A DNA stretch of 19,501 bases from an uncultured Clostridia bacterium (GTDB lineage: Bacteria > Bacillota > Clostridia > Peptostreptococcales > Anaerovoracaceae). The translations under genes were made by a program, and so were the position numbers. Of this stretch, positions 1 through 6,545 are shown piece after piece. A model generated the notes under the pieces. That model ran no database searches. It was not told the DNA's origin and saw only the letters and a list, made by a program, of their open reading frames with translations. The first letter of the stretch is position 1. Each line of letters starts with the position of its first letter. The stretch covers positions 1 through 19,501 of the forward strand of contig CAMNJG010000006.1 of the NCBI GenBank assembly GCA_946541285.1. The letters are read 5' to 3'.

Positions 1-14
1 TCGGAAAAATCTAC

Positions 15-1037
15 ATGCTGCTTCTGCTGGCAAGTGGTGCCATGCTCAATATCCTGGCGGCCAGGATGCGGGAGCATCAGAAGCTGCAGCTGAAGCAGGA
101 AGAAGATGAAGGTGACGGAGATTTCCCGGAAGAAAAAATCAGAAAATCCACAAAGAGAAATGCCGGCAGGCGAAAGAAAAAAAAGAGGCAGTATCATCGG
201 AAAGCACGCCGGGTGCTGCTGGTCGTGCTGGCAGGTGCTTTCCTGTGTTTTGCGGGAAGCGCGGGCTGGATTCTTCATCAGTACCAGAAAGGCGATGAAC
301 TGTATGAGGATTATTCTTCCCGGTATACAGTTCCTGAAAGTACAGAAGTGATCCCGGAGGAATGGGCCGCAGAAGAACCGGATGCCGGAACCGATGAGCC
401 GGAACCGACGGATACGGGCAGTCAGAAAACAGGAGAAGAGAAAGATCTGCCGATCCGGGTGGACTTTGACAGACTTTGCAGTGAAAACAGCGACGTTGTT
501 GGCTGGATCTACTGTAAGGATACCCGGATCAATTATCCGGTGGTACAGGCGGAAAATAATGACTATTATTTGTATAGAGGAATAGACCGGAATTACAGCC
601 AGTTCGGTTCGATCTTCGTAGAAGCAGGAAACCGTCGTGATTTTGCAGATGCCAGTACGATTATCTACGGACACCATATGCGGAACGGTTCGATGTTCGC
701 GGGACTGGATCTCTGGAATAATCAGAAGTATTATGATCAGCATCCGTACATGTGGCTGCTGACGCCGACACAGGATTACCGGGTGGATATCCTGTCGGCC
801 TATACGACAAGTGCGTATTCCGATACTTATCAGATTTTCAGAGAACCCGGACCGGAATTCACAGCATACCTGAAAGCGGCGATTTCCCGCTCAGGTTTCC
901 GTTCCAGGGCGACCATACAGGAAAATGGACACTATGTACTCCTGTCCACCTGCGCGTATGTATTTGACGAAGCACGTTATGTTGTCCTGGGATTGCTGAC
1001 GCCGGTGAACACTGCAGGAGGAGTGCCGATCAGTTGA
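15..1037 (+). CDS. Class B sortase (cysteine transpeptidase), N-terminus possibly incomplete
   Basis: Membrane-anchored transpeptidase of the sortase B family, which cuts a sorting signal in exported proteins and joins them to peptidoglycan or to other subunits. Seen: a transmembrane segment at about residues 67-88, a Pro/Glu-rich linker (about 105-145) and the catalytic domain (about 147-330) with His220 in IYGHHM, Cys313 in LLSTCAY and Arg321 in DEARYVVLG, the full catalytic triad. Odd: a second hydrophobic stretch lies at residues 1-17, followed by about 45 very Lys/Arg/Glu-rich residues. The frame is open to the window edge with no clear ribosome site at ATG 15, so the true start may lie upstream. 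The gene precedes a transglutaminase-like lipoprotein and pilus genes, but no sorting-signal substrate is visible here, so the substrate is unknown. The sortase call is firm; the start is uncertain. Confidence 0.93.
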   Translation: MLLLLASGAMLNILAARMREHQKLQLKQEEDEGDGDFPEEKIRKSTKRNAGRRKKKKRQYHRKARRVLLVVLAGAFLCFAGSAGWILHQYQKGDELYEDYSSRYTVPESTEVIPEEWAAEEPDAGTDEPEPTDTGSQKTGEEKDLPIRVDFDRLCSENSDVVGWIYCKDTRINYPVVQAENNDYYLYRGIDRNYSQFGSIFVEAGNRRDFADASTIIYGHHMRNGSMFAGLDLWNNQKYYDQHPYMWLLTPTQDYRVDILSAYTTSAYSDTYQIFREPGPEFTAYLKAAISRSGFRSRATIQENGHYVLLSTCAYVFDEARYVVLGLLTPVNTAGGVPIS

Positions 1038-1098
1038 CGGAAGCCCGTTGTATTGTGTATTATTGATCTGATAATCGGAACGGGAAGGAGGAAGATCA

Positions 1099-2010
1099 TT
1101 GCGACGAATACTGCGGGTTCTCATGATGACCATGATGATCGTTTTTCTGGCCGGCTGTGGAAGCGGAACGGAAACAGGCGAATCGCCGGAGAGTCACAGT
1201 GGCCCCTATCAGGCGCCGGAATTTCTGGATTCCGGATTTCACGAAGATCAGGCACAGGGCGTGGATGGTGCGCAGATCGATCTGTCCGCAGTGGATGAAG
1301 GATATGTAGGTGTCTCTGTCAGATCGGATACACGGCTCAAATGCCAGGTACTCAAGGATGACATTACGTATAACTACGATATTGCGTCAGACGGGGCACC
1401 ATCCATACTGCCACTGCAGAGCGGTAATGGCAGCTACCGGATCCGGATCATGGAAAATGTGGGAGAAAACAAATACGCGGAACTTTACGCGACAAGTTGC
1501 GTTGTCTCTATGGAAGATGAGTTCCAGCCATTTCTGCGCCCCAATGATTACGTTAATTACACCAGAAATTCACAGTGCGTAAAAAAGGCGGAGGAACTGG
1601 CCGGAAACGCGGGAGACGCTCTGGGACTGATTGAAAATGTATACTCATTTGTCTGCGATACGGTTACTTATGATACCAATAAGGCGGAAACCGTAAAATC
1701 AGGCTACCTGCCGGATCCGGATGAGACCATGGCGACCGGGAAAGGAATCTGTTTTGATTACGCGTCCCTGACAGCAGCCATGCTGCGGAGTCAGGGAATT
1801 CCCACCAAGGTCATCTTCGGATACGTTTCGCCGGATAATCTGTATCATGCCTGGAATATGTTTTATACAGATGAAACCGGATGGGTGACTGTCAGTTATG
1901 AGGTAAAAGGTGACACCTGGAACCGGCTGGACATGACATTTTCCGCGAATGGCGCGGACTCCGAATTTATCGGAGACGGCAGCAATTATTCAGATCTTTA
2001 TTTCTATTAG
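1099..2010 (+). CDS. Transglutaminase-like lipoprotein
   Basis: Probable surface lipoprotein with a transglutaminase/protease-like fold. Start is TTG 1099, chosen because AAGGAGG lies 7 nt upstream and the resulting N-terminus is a classic lipoprotein signal: a Met/Leu/Ile-rich segment ending in lipobox LAGC with lipidated Cys20. The catalytic domain covers about residues 165-285, with Cys218 in GKGICFDYASL, His250 in LYHAWNMF and a plausible third residue Asp278 in RLDMTF. Residues 55-145 look like an extracellular beta domain. Many bacterial members of this family act as peptidases or cross-linkers of cell-wall proteins; the substrate cannot be read from sequence. It lies 61 nt after the sortase gene, and its stop codon overlaps the ribosome site of the pilC-like gene, so translation of the two is probably coupled. 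Confidence 0.88.
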   Translation: MRRILRVLMMTMMIVFLAGCGSGTETGESPESHSGPYQAPEFLDSGFHEDQAQGVDGAQIDLSAVDEGYVGVSVRSDTRLKCQVLKDDITYNYDIASDGAPSILPLQSGNGSYRIRIMENVGENKYAELYATSCVVSMEDEFQPFLRPNDYVNYTRNSQCVKKAEELAGNAGDALGLIENVYSFVCDTVTYDTNKAETVKSGYLPDPDETMATGKGICFDYASLTAAMLRSQGIPTKVIFGYVSPDNLYHAWNMFYTDETGWVTVSYEVKGDTWNRLDMTFSANGADSEFIGDGSNYSDLYFY

Positions 2011-2020
2011 GAGAGGGTAA

Positions 2021-3076
2021 GTGAAGACCATGAGGAAACGAAAACTGGACAGTCTGGGGGTATCTGCTTTCTGTGAGAGCATGGCGATGATGGTTCAGTC
2101 CGGAATCCATACGGATGAAGCTATTTCCCTGCTGCAGAGCAGCGGGGAGCATACCGGAGGTGTTCTGGAGGAAGGTCTGTCCGTGATGAAAACGCATGTA
2201 GACCAGGGAAAAGGCCTCGCGTCAGCCATGAAGGAAAGCGGGATTTTTCCGGATTACGCGCTGAATATGGTAGAAGCGGGAGAACATTCAGGAAGACTGG
2301 ACGATATTCTGTTCCGGCTGTCGCGATATTACGCGGATCAGAAAACGATTACCGAAAAAATCCGCAGTGCCGTGACCTATCCGGCAGTCATGCTGGTGCT
2401 GATTATCGTGGTCCTGACGGTTATGCTGGTGAAAGTACTGCCTGCATTTACCGGGGTTTATGACAGTCTGACCGGCAGCCTGACTGCGTCCACGTACAGC
2501 TATATCCGCTGGGCCTACGCATTCTGCTGGATTGCGCTTGCAATGATGATTGTGCTGGCGGCGGCACTGGTGACCGGCCTGCTTCTGTGGAACCGCGGGA
2601 AACAGAAAACAGTGGAGAGTGTGCTGAGACGTTTCCCTCTGTGCGCCCGGATTCTGGACAGTCTGGGAATGTTCCGTTTTACGACTGCGCTGGGGACTTT
2701 CCTCGCCAGCGGAGAGATGCAGGATGAAGCAGTCCTGCGGAGCATTCCGATGACAGAATGCAGGCCTGTAGAAGAAAAACTGGAAAGATGCGTAAAACGT
2801 ATGGAAGAAGGACACAGTATCGCGCAGGCCGCTTATGACGAGAATCTGTTTGAACCGGTTTACGGGCGGATGCTCCTGGCGGGCGAACGCAGCGGGAATA
2901 TGGAAAATGTCCTGGCGCGTCTCAGTACATTGATTGAAGAGAACTGTACCAGTCTGGTGGATCGTCTGGTAGGGATCGTGGATCCGCTGCTTTCCGGTGT
3001 CCTGATGGTCTCTGTGGGACTGTCCCTGCTGAGTGTCATGCTTCCCCTGATCGGAATGATGAACTCCGTCGGATAA
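2021..3076 (+). CDS. pilC: Type IV pilus / type II secretion inner-membrane platform protein (PilC/GspF family)
   Basis: Polytopic platform protein on which pilus ATPases act to extract or insert pilin subunits. Two GspF repeats are visible. Each has a helical cytoplasmic bundle with the family motif: residues 79-103 (LNMVEAGEHSGRLDDIL) and 278-305 (YGRMLLAGERSGNMENVL). Transmembrane segments lie at about 121-142, 168-190 and 321-346. At 351 residues it is shorter than typical PilC (about 400), because it begins almost directly at the first GspF domain and lacks the usual N-terminal cytoplasmic extension. Start GTG 2021 has AGGAG 7 nt upstream, overlapping the preceding stop; an in-frame ATG at 2030 is the alternative. 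A 120-nt gap follows before the small membrane protein cluster. The family call is secure; the pilus rather than secretion role is inferred from the neighbouring pilT and pilM-like genes. Confidence 0.92.
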   Translation: MKTMRKRKLDSLGVSAFCESMAMMVQSGIHTDEAISLLQSSGEHTGGVLEEGLSVMKTHVDQGKGLASAMKESGIFPDYALNMVEAGEHSGRLDDILFRLSRYYADQKTITEKIRSAVTYPAVMLVLIIVVLTVMLVKVLPAFTGVYDSLTGSLTASTYSYIRWAYAFCWIALAMMIVLAAALVTGLLLWNRGKQKTVESVLRRFPLCARILDSLGMFRFTTALGTFLASGEMQDEAVLRSIPMTECRPVEEKLERCVKRMEEGHSIAQAAYDENLFEPVYGRMLLAGERSGNMENVLARLSTLIEENCTSLVDRLVGIVDPLLSGVLMVSVGLSLLSVMLPLIGMMNSVG

Positions 3077-3196
3077 GAGACAGGAGATACAGGTTATAAG
3101 ATTACTGTGATACTGTTATAAGCGGTGTTTTCTCATACGACTCTGGCCGGACACTGAACTGAAACAAAGGACGAACTCCGGGAAAGGTAAGAATAT

Positions 3197-3547
3197 ATGT
3201 ATTCGGATCGTGAAAAAAGAAAACCGGTATGGCTTCTCCTGATACTGATCCTTGCAGCAGCGCTGGTTGTGTTTCTGATATTCAGGGGTTCCGGAAGGAA
3301 TCTCAGTGAAGAAAGCGCAGCAGCGATTCGTGATACGATTCAGCGCAGCGCGCTGCAGTGTTACGCGGTGGAAGGAGTTTATCCGGAGAATCTCAGATAT
3401 CTGGAGGAAAATTATGGACTGCAGATTAATACCCGGGATTACTACGTGACTTATGACGCATTTGCTTCCAATCTTCCGCCCAATGTGATTGTAACGGCGA
3501 AAGGAAAAGGCCGTGGAACAGATCCAGAAAGGAGGTTCCATCCGTGA
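3197..3547 (+). CDS. Small bitopic protein with pilin-like head, no prepilin leader
   Basis: Not assignable to a named family from sequence alone. The 116 residues comprise a short basic N-terminus, a strongly hydrophobic segment at about 11-29 and a soluble region outside the membrane. Residues 41-100 run as a helix followed by YAVEGVYPENLRYLEENYGL, which resembles the end of the pilin N-terminal helix and the YP-containing loop of type IV pilins and GspG-type pseudopilins. No Gly-Phe-x3-Glu processing site is present; a basic segment and Pro10 precede the hydrophobic stretch. The tail after residue 100 is Lys/Arg/Gly-rich. ATG 3197 is supported by GGAAAGG 9 nt upstream. The stop overlaps the next start by 4 nt (GTGA). 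Inference: a minor-pilin-like or assembly component of the adjacent pilus machine. Confidence 0.8.
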   Translation: MYSDREKRKPVWLLLILILAAALVVFLIFRGSGRNLSEESAAAIRDTIQRSALQCYAVEGVYPENLRYLEENYGLQINTRDYYVTYDAFASNLPPNVIVTAKGKGRGTDPERRFHP

Positions 3548-4008
3548 AAAGCAGGGACAGCTCACCGGCAGGCTACTATATGATTGGCATTGTGGCGCTG
3601 TTTATGGCAGGCTTTCTGATGCTGGTGGTCATCGGGGCACAGAGCTTCCAGAACACTGTCAGTGGACAGAGCAGCAATATGAGCACACGGGCCATTTTAT
3701 CCTGGCTGGCGACCTGCGCGAAATCCGGCGATACAGCAGGTGCTCTTTCTGTACAGGACAGCAGTGAAGGACGGATTCTTGTTCTGGAGGATGGCGATAC
3801 CGGTTTCGCGCAGCGGATCTATCTGCATGAAGGAAAGCTGGTAGAAGATTATGCCAGGATTAACGCTCCACTGCACCCGGAGGATGCCACCGTGATCGGT
3901 CCGACAGATACCTTTGAAATCAGGGAAATGCCTGGTCAGGTGCTGTCTGTCAGAACGGATGAAGGACGGGTACTGCTGCATATGCGCAGCGGGGAGGTGG
4001 CCGGATGA
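3544..4008 (+). CDS. Pilin-like bitopic protein, resembles DUF4860
   Basis: Single-pass membrane protein of 154 residues with a hydrophobic helix at about 11-32 and an extracytoplasmic beta-rich domain. From memory the pattern (short N-terminus, helix, an SWLATC-type segment, then strands ending near VLLHMRSGE) matches proteins annotated DUF4860 in gut Clostridia pilus clusters; this was not checked by search. Residues 9-15 read A-G-Y-Y-M-I-G. Gly10 could be the prepilin -1 position, but the usual Glu5 is replaced by Gly15. In type II secretion and pilus systems GspK/PilX-like tip subunits are the ones that lack Glu5, so a tip role is possible. GTG 3544 has AAGGAGG 8 nt upstream. It overlaps both neighbours by 4 nt, implying translational coupling. 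Confidence 0.84.
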   Translation: MKSRDSSPAGYYMIGIVALFMAGFLMLVVIGAQSFQNTVSGQSSNMSTRAILSWLATCAKSGDTAGALSVQDSSEGRILVLEDGDTGFAQRIYLHEGKLVEDYARINAPLHPEDATVIGPTDTFEIREMPGQVLSVRTDEGRVLLHMRSGEVAG

Positions 4009-4451
4009 AAAAACATGCTCATATCACAGCTTTTTATCTGGAAACACTTCTTCTGATCATCGTATTTATTGGCATTATTCTTGTCCTGACCAGAGTTTCC
4101 GGAATATGTCGTTCCATGTCGACTGACGCGGAACTTCTGTCAAATGCAGTCTGCCTGGCGCAAAACGCGGCGGAAGCTGTTTCCGCGTCGGACAGCCCGG
4201 ACACACTGGCAGCTCTTCTGGATGAGGGAGGCAATGTACATGCTTCCGGAAGTGGTGTGGAAGCTTTATATGAAAAAAATATGACGCCCGATCAGGACGG
4301 GGATGCCCCCCTGCGTGTACTGATCACATGGGAGCCGTCTCCGGAGGACAGCCGTTTTATCCGCAGCGCGATCAGTGTATACAGCAGGAACAGGGACCGG
4401 CCTGTTTATGAACTGGCGACGGCTGTGTATCTGGAGGGGGTGAGTCCATGA
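4005..4451 (+). CDS. Minor-pilin-like bitopic protein
   Basis: Protein of 148 residues with one hydrophobic helix at about 9-29 and a soluble domain expected outside the membrane. The N-terminus HITAFYLETLLLIIVF is the closest in the window to a prepilin N-terminus, recalling GFTLIETLL, but it is one residue short. The Glu sits at +5 only if cleavage falls after Thr8 rather than after a Gly, so processing by a prepilin peptidase is uncertain. The following segment (CRSMSTDAELLSNAVCLAQNAAEAV) is a long amphipathic helix like that of minor pilins. ATG 4005 overlaps the previous stop in ATGA, and the downstream gene starts in another ATGA overlap, so the three genes are translationally coupled. 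The role is inferred from position between pilC and pilT. Confidence 0.82.
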   Translation: MKKHAHITAFYLETLLLIIVFIGIILVLTRVSGICRSMSTDAELLSNAVCLAQNAAEAVSASDSPDTLAALLDEGGNVHASGSGVEALYEKNMTPDQDGDAPLRVLITWEPSPEDSRFIRSAISVYSRNRDRPVYELATAVYLEGVSP

Positions 4452-4819
4452 AACAGGTACCGGTAAAGCTGGGGCCGATGGCATTGCTGCTGGCAGTGAT
4501 CAGCATCACTCTGACGGTGCTTTCCATTCTGAATGTTACGACGGCAAGGGCGGACCACAGTCTGGCAGAAAAATATGCCCGAACGGTCAGTGAACGGTAT
4601 ACGCTTGAGATCCAGGGGCAGGAATTTCTGAAAGACATGAAAGCAGGCACGGCCAGTGCCGGGACAATGGATGAGAATGGTGTAACCTGGGCGGTTTTTG
4701 AGGAGAACAAAACCCGTTTACGTGTCGGGATCGCTCCTGACGGAACAGTTGTCTCCTGGCGGTATGAAAAAGAATGGACACTGGATAACACGCTCGCGAA
4801 TCTATGGGCCGGTGTTTAG
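4448..4819 (+). CDS. Small bitopic membrane protein of the pilus cluster
   Basis: Unrecognised family. The 123 residues comprise a short basic N-terminus, a hydrophobic helix at about 9-31 (GPMALLLAVISITLTVLSIL), a charged amphipathic helix (ADHSLAEKYARTVSERYTLEI) and a small C-terminal beta domain ending WRYEKEWTLDNTLANLW. This is the layout of a minor pilin, but Gly9 is followed by Pro and position +5 is Leu, so a standard prepilin site is missing. ATG 4448 overlaps the preceding stop (ATGA), with a GGAGGGGG ribosome site upstream. It is last in the run of small genes; a 100-nt gap precedes pilT. A pilus-subunit or priming role is inferred from layout and neighbourhood only. Confidence 0.8.
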   Translation: MKQVPVKLGPMALLLAVISITLTVLSILNVTTARADHSLAEKYARTVSERYTLEIQGQEFLKDMKAGTASAGTMDENGVTWAVFEENKTRLRVGIAPDGTVVSWRYEKEWTLDNTLANLWAGV

Positions 4820-4919
4820 GGAATGTACGACAACACTGTTCCTTACGAATCTATGCAGGAGAAGCAGTAAAGTGCACAGTTTATTAAAATGCAGTTCCTA
4901 ATATCAGGGAGAAACAGGA

Positions 4920-5975
4920 ATGAATATACAGGAAATACTACAAAAAGCGATCGAAGTCAGTGCCTCGGATATCTTTATTGTCGCAGGACTTCCCATAACT
5001 TTCAAGTGTGACGGAAGACAGGAACGGATGCCGGGAGACATCCTGCTGCCGGACAGGATACAGGAACTGGTAGAAGAGATCTACACCATCAGCGGCAGAA
5101 ACCGCAGCAATCTGGAGAACGGGATGGATGACGATTTCTCCTTCGCGGTGTCAAAACTGGGACGTTTCCGTGTCAACGTATTCCGCCAGCGCGGATCGCT
5201 GGCAACGGTCATCCGTGTGATCCAGTTTGGTCTGCCGGATCCGGAGCAGCTGGGGATTCCGGAAGCAGTGCTGTCACTGGCGGATAACAAAAAAGGCCTG
5301 GTGCTGGTCGCCGGTTCCGCGGGAACCGGCAAATCGACAACGCTGGCCTGTATGATCGACCGGATCAACCGGACGCGTGACGGGCATATCATCACGATGG
5401 AAGACCCGATCGAGTACATCCATCGTCACCAGCGTTCGATTGTTACACAGCGGGAGATCTCCATCGATACGCCGGGATATCTGGAATCCCTGCGTTCGGC
5501 CCTGAGGGAGAGCCCGGATGTCATCCTCCTGGGGGAGATGAGGGATTACGAAACGATCTCTTCCGCGATTACCGCGGCGGAAACCGGGGTTCTTCTGTTG
5601 AGTACGCTGCACACGAGTTCCGCAGCCAACACGATCAGCCGTATCCTTGATGTATTCCCGGCAAACCAGCAGAAACAGGTGAAAATCCAGCTGGCCCAGA
5701 CCCTGAGAGGGGTGGTCTGCCAGCAGCTGGTACCATCGGTCGAAGGTGGACAGATCGCAGTCTTTGAAATCATGAAAACGACGACGGCGATCCGGAATAT
5801 GATCCGCGAGGATAAACTGCATCAGCTCGAATCCGCCATGCAGGCAGGCGCGGCGGAAGGCATGTGTACCATGGACGGAAGCCTTCTGAAATTATATAAG
5901 GAAGGAAGAATCACGAAAGATACCGCCCTGGTATCCTGTGTCAATTACGAAAATATGGTAAAGAGACTGGGATAG
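4920..5975 (+). CDS. pilT: Type IV pilus retraction ATPase PilT
   Basis: Hexameric cytoplasmic ATPase that drives pilus retraction and twitching motility. All hallmarks are visible: an N-terminal PAS-like domain (about 1-100), Walker A GSAGTGKST (132-140), an Asp-box region with ITMEDPIEY (158-166), Walker B LLGEMRD (203-209), the His box starting TLHTSSAANTISRI (229-242), and the PilT C-terminal signature AIRNMIREDKLHQLESAM (290-307). The length of 351 matches PilT (about 345) rather than the larger PilB. ATG 4920 has AGGGAG about 8 nt upstream. It follows the small membrane proteins and precedes a stand-alone HPt gene. No extension ATPase is present in the window. The assignment is firm. 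Confidence 0.97.
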   Translation: MNIQEILQKAIEVSASDIFIVAGLPITFKCDGRQERMPGDILLPDRIQELVEEIYTISGRNRSNLENGMDDDFSFAVSKLGRFRVNVFRQRGSLATVIRVIQFGLPDPEQLGIPEAVLSLADNKKGLVLVAGSAGTGKSTTLACMIDRINRTRDGHIITMEDPIEYIHRHQRSIVTQREISIDTPGYLESLRSALRESPDVILLGEMRDYETISSAITAAETGVLLLSTLHTSSAANTISRILDVFPANQQKQVKIQLAQTLRGVVCQQLVPSVEGGQIAVFEIMKTTTAIRNMIREDKLHQLESAMQAGAAEGMCTMDGSLLKLYKEGRITKDTALVSCVNYENMVKRLG

Positions 5976-5987
5976 GGGAGTGCGGAC

Positions 5988-5996
5988 TGGTATAAA
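5988..5996 (+). promoter_or_regulatory. Possible internal extended -10 promoter upstream of the HPt gene
   Basis: TGG followed by TATAAA fits an extended -10 element just after the pilT stop codon. No convincing -35 hexamer is seen at 17 nt. It could give hpt a separate transcript. Confidence 0.25.
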
Positions 5997-6001
5997 ATAC
6001 A

Positions 6002-6056
6002 GGTTCTTCCGCAGAATGCGCGATGCGCGTTCATCACTGGGAAACGGGGAAGAACC
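6002..6056 (+). other. Composite stem-loop between pilT and the HPt gene
   Basis: Perfect 9-bp outer arms GGTTCTTCC (6002-6010) and GGAAGAACC (6048-6056) enclose a second stem, GAATGCGC (6014-6021) with GCGCGTTC (6025-6032), which has one G-U pair and a 3-nt loop. No T-tract follows, so this is not an intrinsic terminator. It could be an mRNA processing or stability element, a protein-binding site or a structured leader of the HPt gene. Confidence 0.6.
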
Positions 6057-6088
6057 AGGATACAGCTCCCGAATGAAAGGAGGACATC

Positions 6089-6430
6089 ATGCTGACGATT
6101 GACGCACTGAAGGAGTACGGAGCCAATGTCGAAGAAGGACTGACCAGATGTATGAATAATGAAGCGTTTTACTTCCGCCTGATCAAAATGGCCGCAGAGG
6201 ACGCCGGGTTCGGGCGTTTAAAGGACGCGGTGGATTCCGGCGATCTGGAAGCCGGTTTTGAAGCGGCCCACGGTCTGAAAGGCGTGCTGGGAAATCTGGC
6301 GCTGACACCGGTGTACACTCCTGTTTCCGAGATGACGGAACTTTTCCGCGCGAAAAAAGAAGCGGATTATGCTTCGTATCTGGCACAGGTCCAGGAGCAG
6401 CTTGATCGTCTGAAAGCGCTGATCGACTGA
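6089..6430 (+). CDS. Stand-alone HPt (histidine phosphotransfer) protein
   Basis: Small cytoplasmic protein of 113 residues that would carry a phosphoryl group between response-regulator receiver domains in a multistep phosphorelay. The sequence is all-helical and contains the HPt core FEAAHGLKGVLGNLAL, with the phospho-acceptor His61, the adjacent Gly and Lys residues of the family and a helical bundle on each side. No kinase or receiver domain is fused. ATG 6089 has AAGGAGG 5 nt upstream. It lies 113 nt after pilT and directly before an intrinsic terminator, so it is probably co-transcribed with pilT. Position suggests it links a phosphorelay to pilus activity, but no kinase or receiver partner is in the window. 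The family call is strong; the function is inferred. Confidence 0.92.
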   Translation: MLTIDALKEYGANVEEGLTRCMNNEAFYFRLIKMAAEDAGFGRLKDAVDSGDLEAGFEAAHGLKGVLGNLALTPVYTPVSEMTELFRAKKEADYASYLAQVQEQLDRLKALID

Positions 6431-6486
6431 AGAAACGCTTTTTGCTATCGTGAAAATTTCAGAAAACTGTCAGATTTTCTTCATAA

Positions 6487-6501
6487 ATCAGATAATCTGA
6501 T
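6487..6501. repeat. 15-bp perfect palindrome, operator-like
   Basis: ATCAGAT and ATCTGAT form 7-bp inverted arms around one A, just before the terminator. It could bind a regulator or extend the terminator structure. The same TCAGAT/ATCTGA word pair recurs as opposing arms in the pilMN leader at 6860-6865 and 6904-6909. Confidence 0.4.
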
Positions 6502-6511
6502 ATGGTAAAAA

Positions 6512-6545
6512 AATCCCGGAGGCTCTTCTCCGGGATTCTTTTTCT
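6512..6545 (+). terminator. Intrinsic terminator after the HPt gene
   Basis: Perfect 10-bp stem AATCCCGGAG (6512-6521) with CTCCGGGATT (6528-6537), 6-nt loop GCTCTT, followed by CTTTTTCT. An A-run before the stem means it could also act on the opposite strand. It marks the end of the first pilus transcription unit. Confidence 0.9.

Noticed and set aside
2288..2815. 175-residue minus-strand frame inside pilC
   Set aside because: Shadow of the PilC reading frame, rich in His/Gln, with no recognisable domain.
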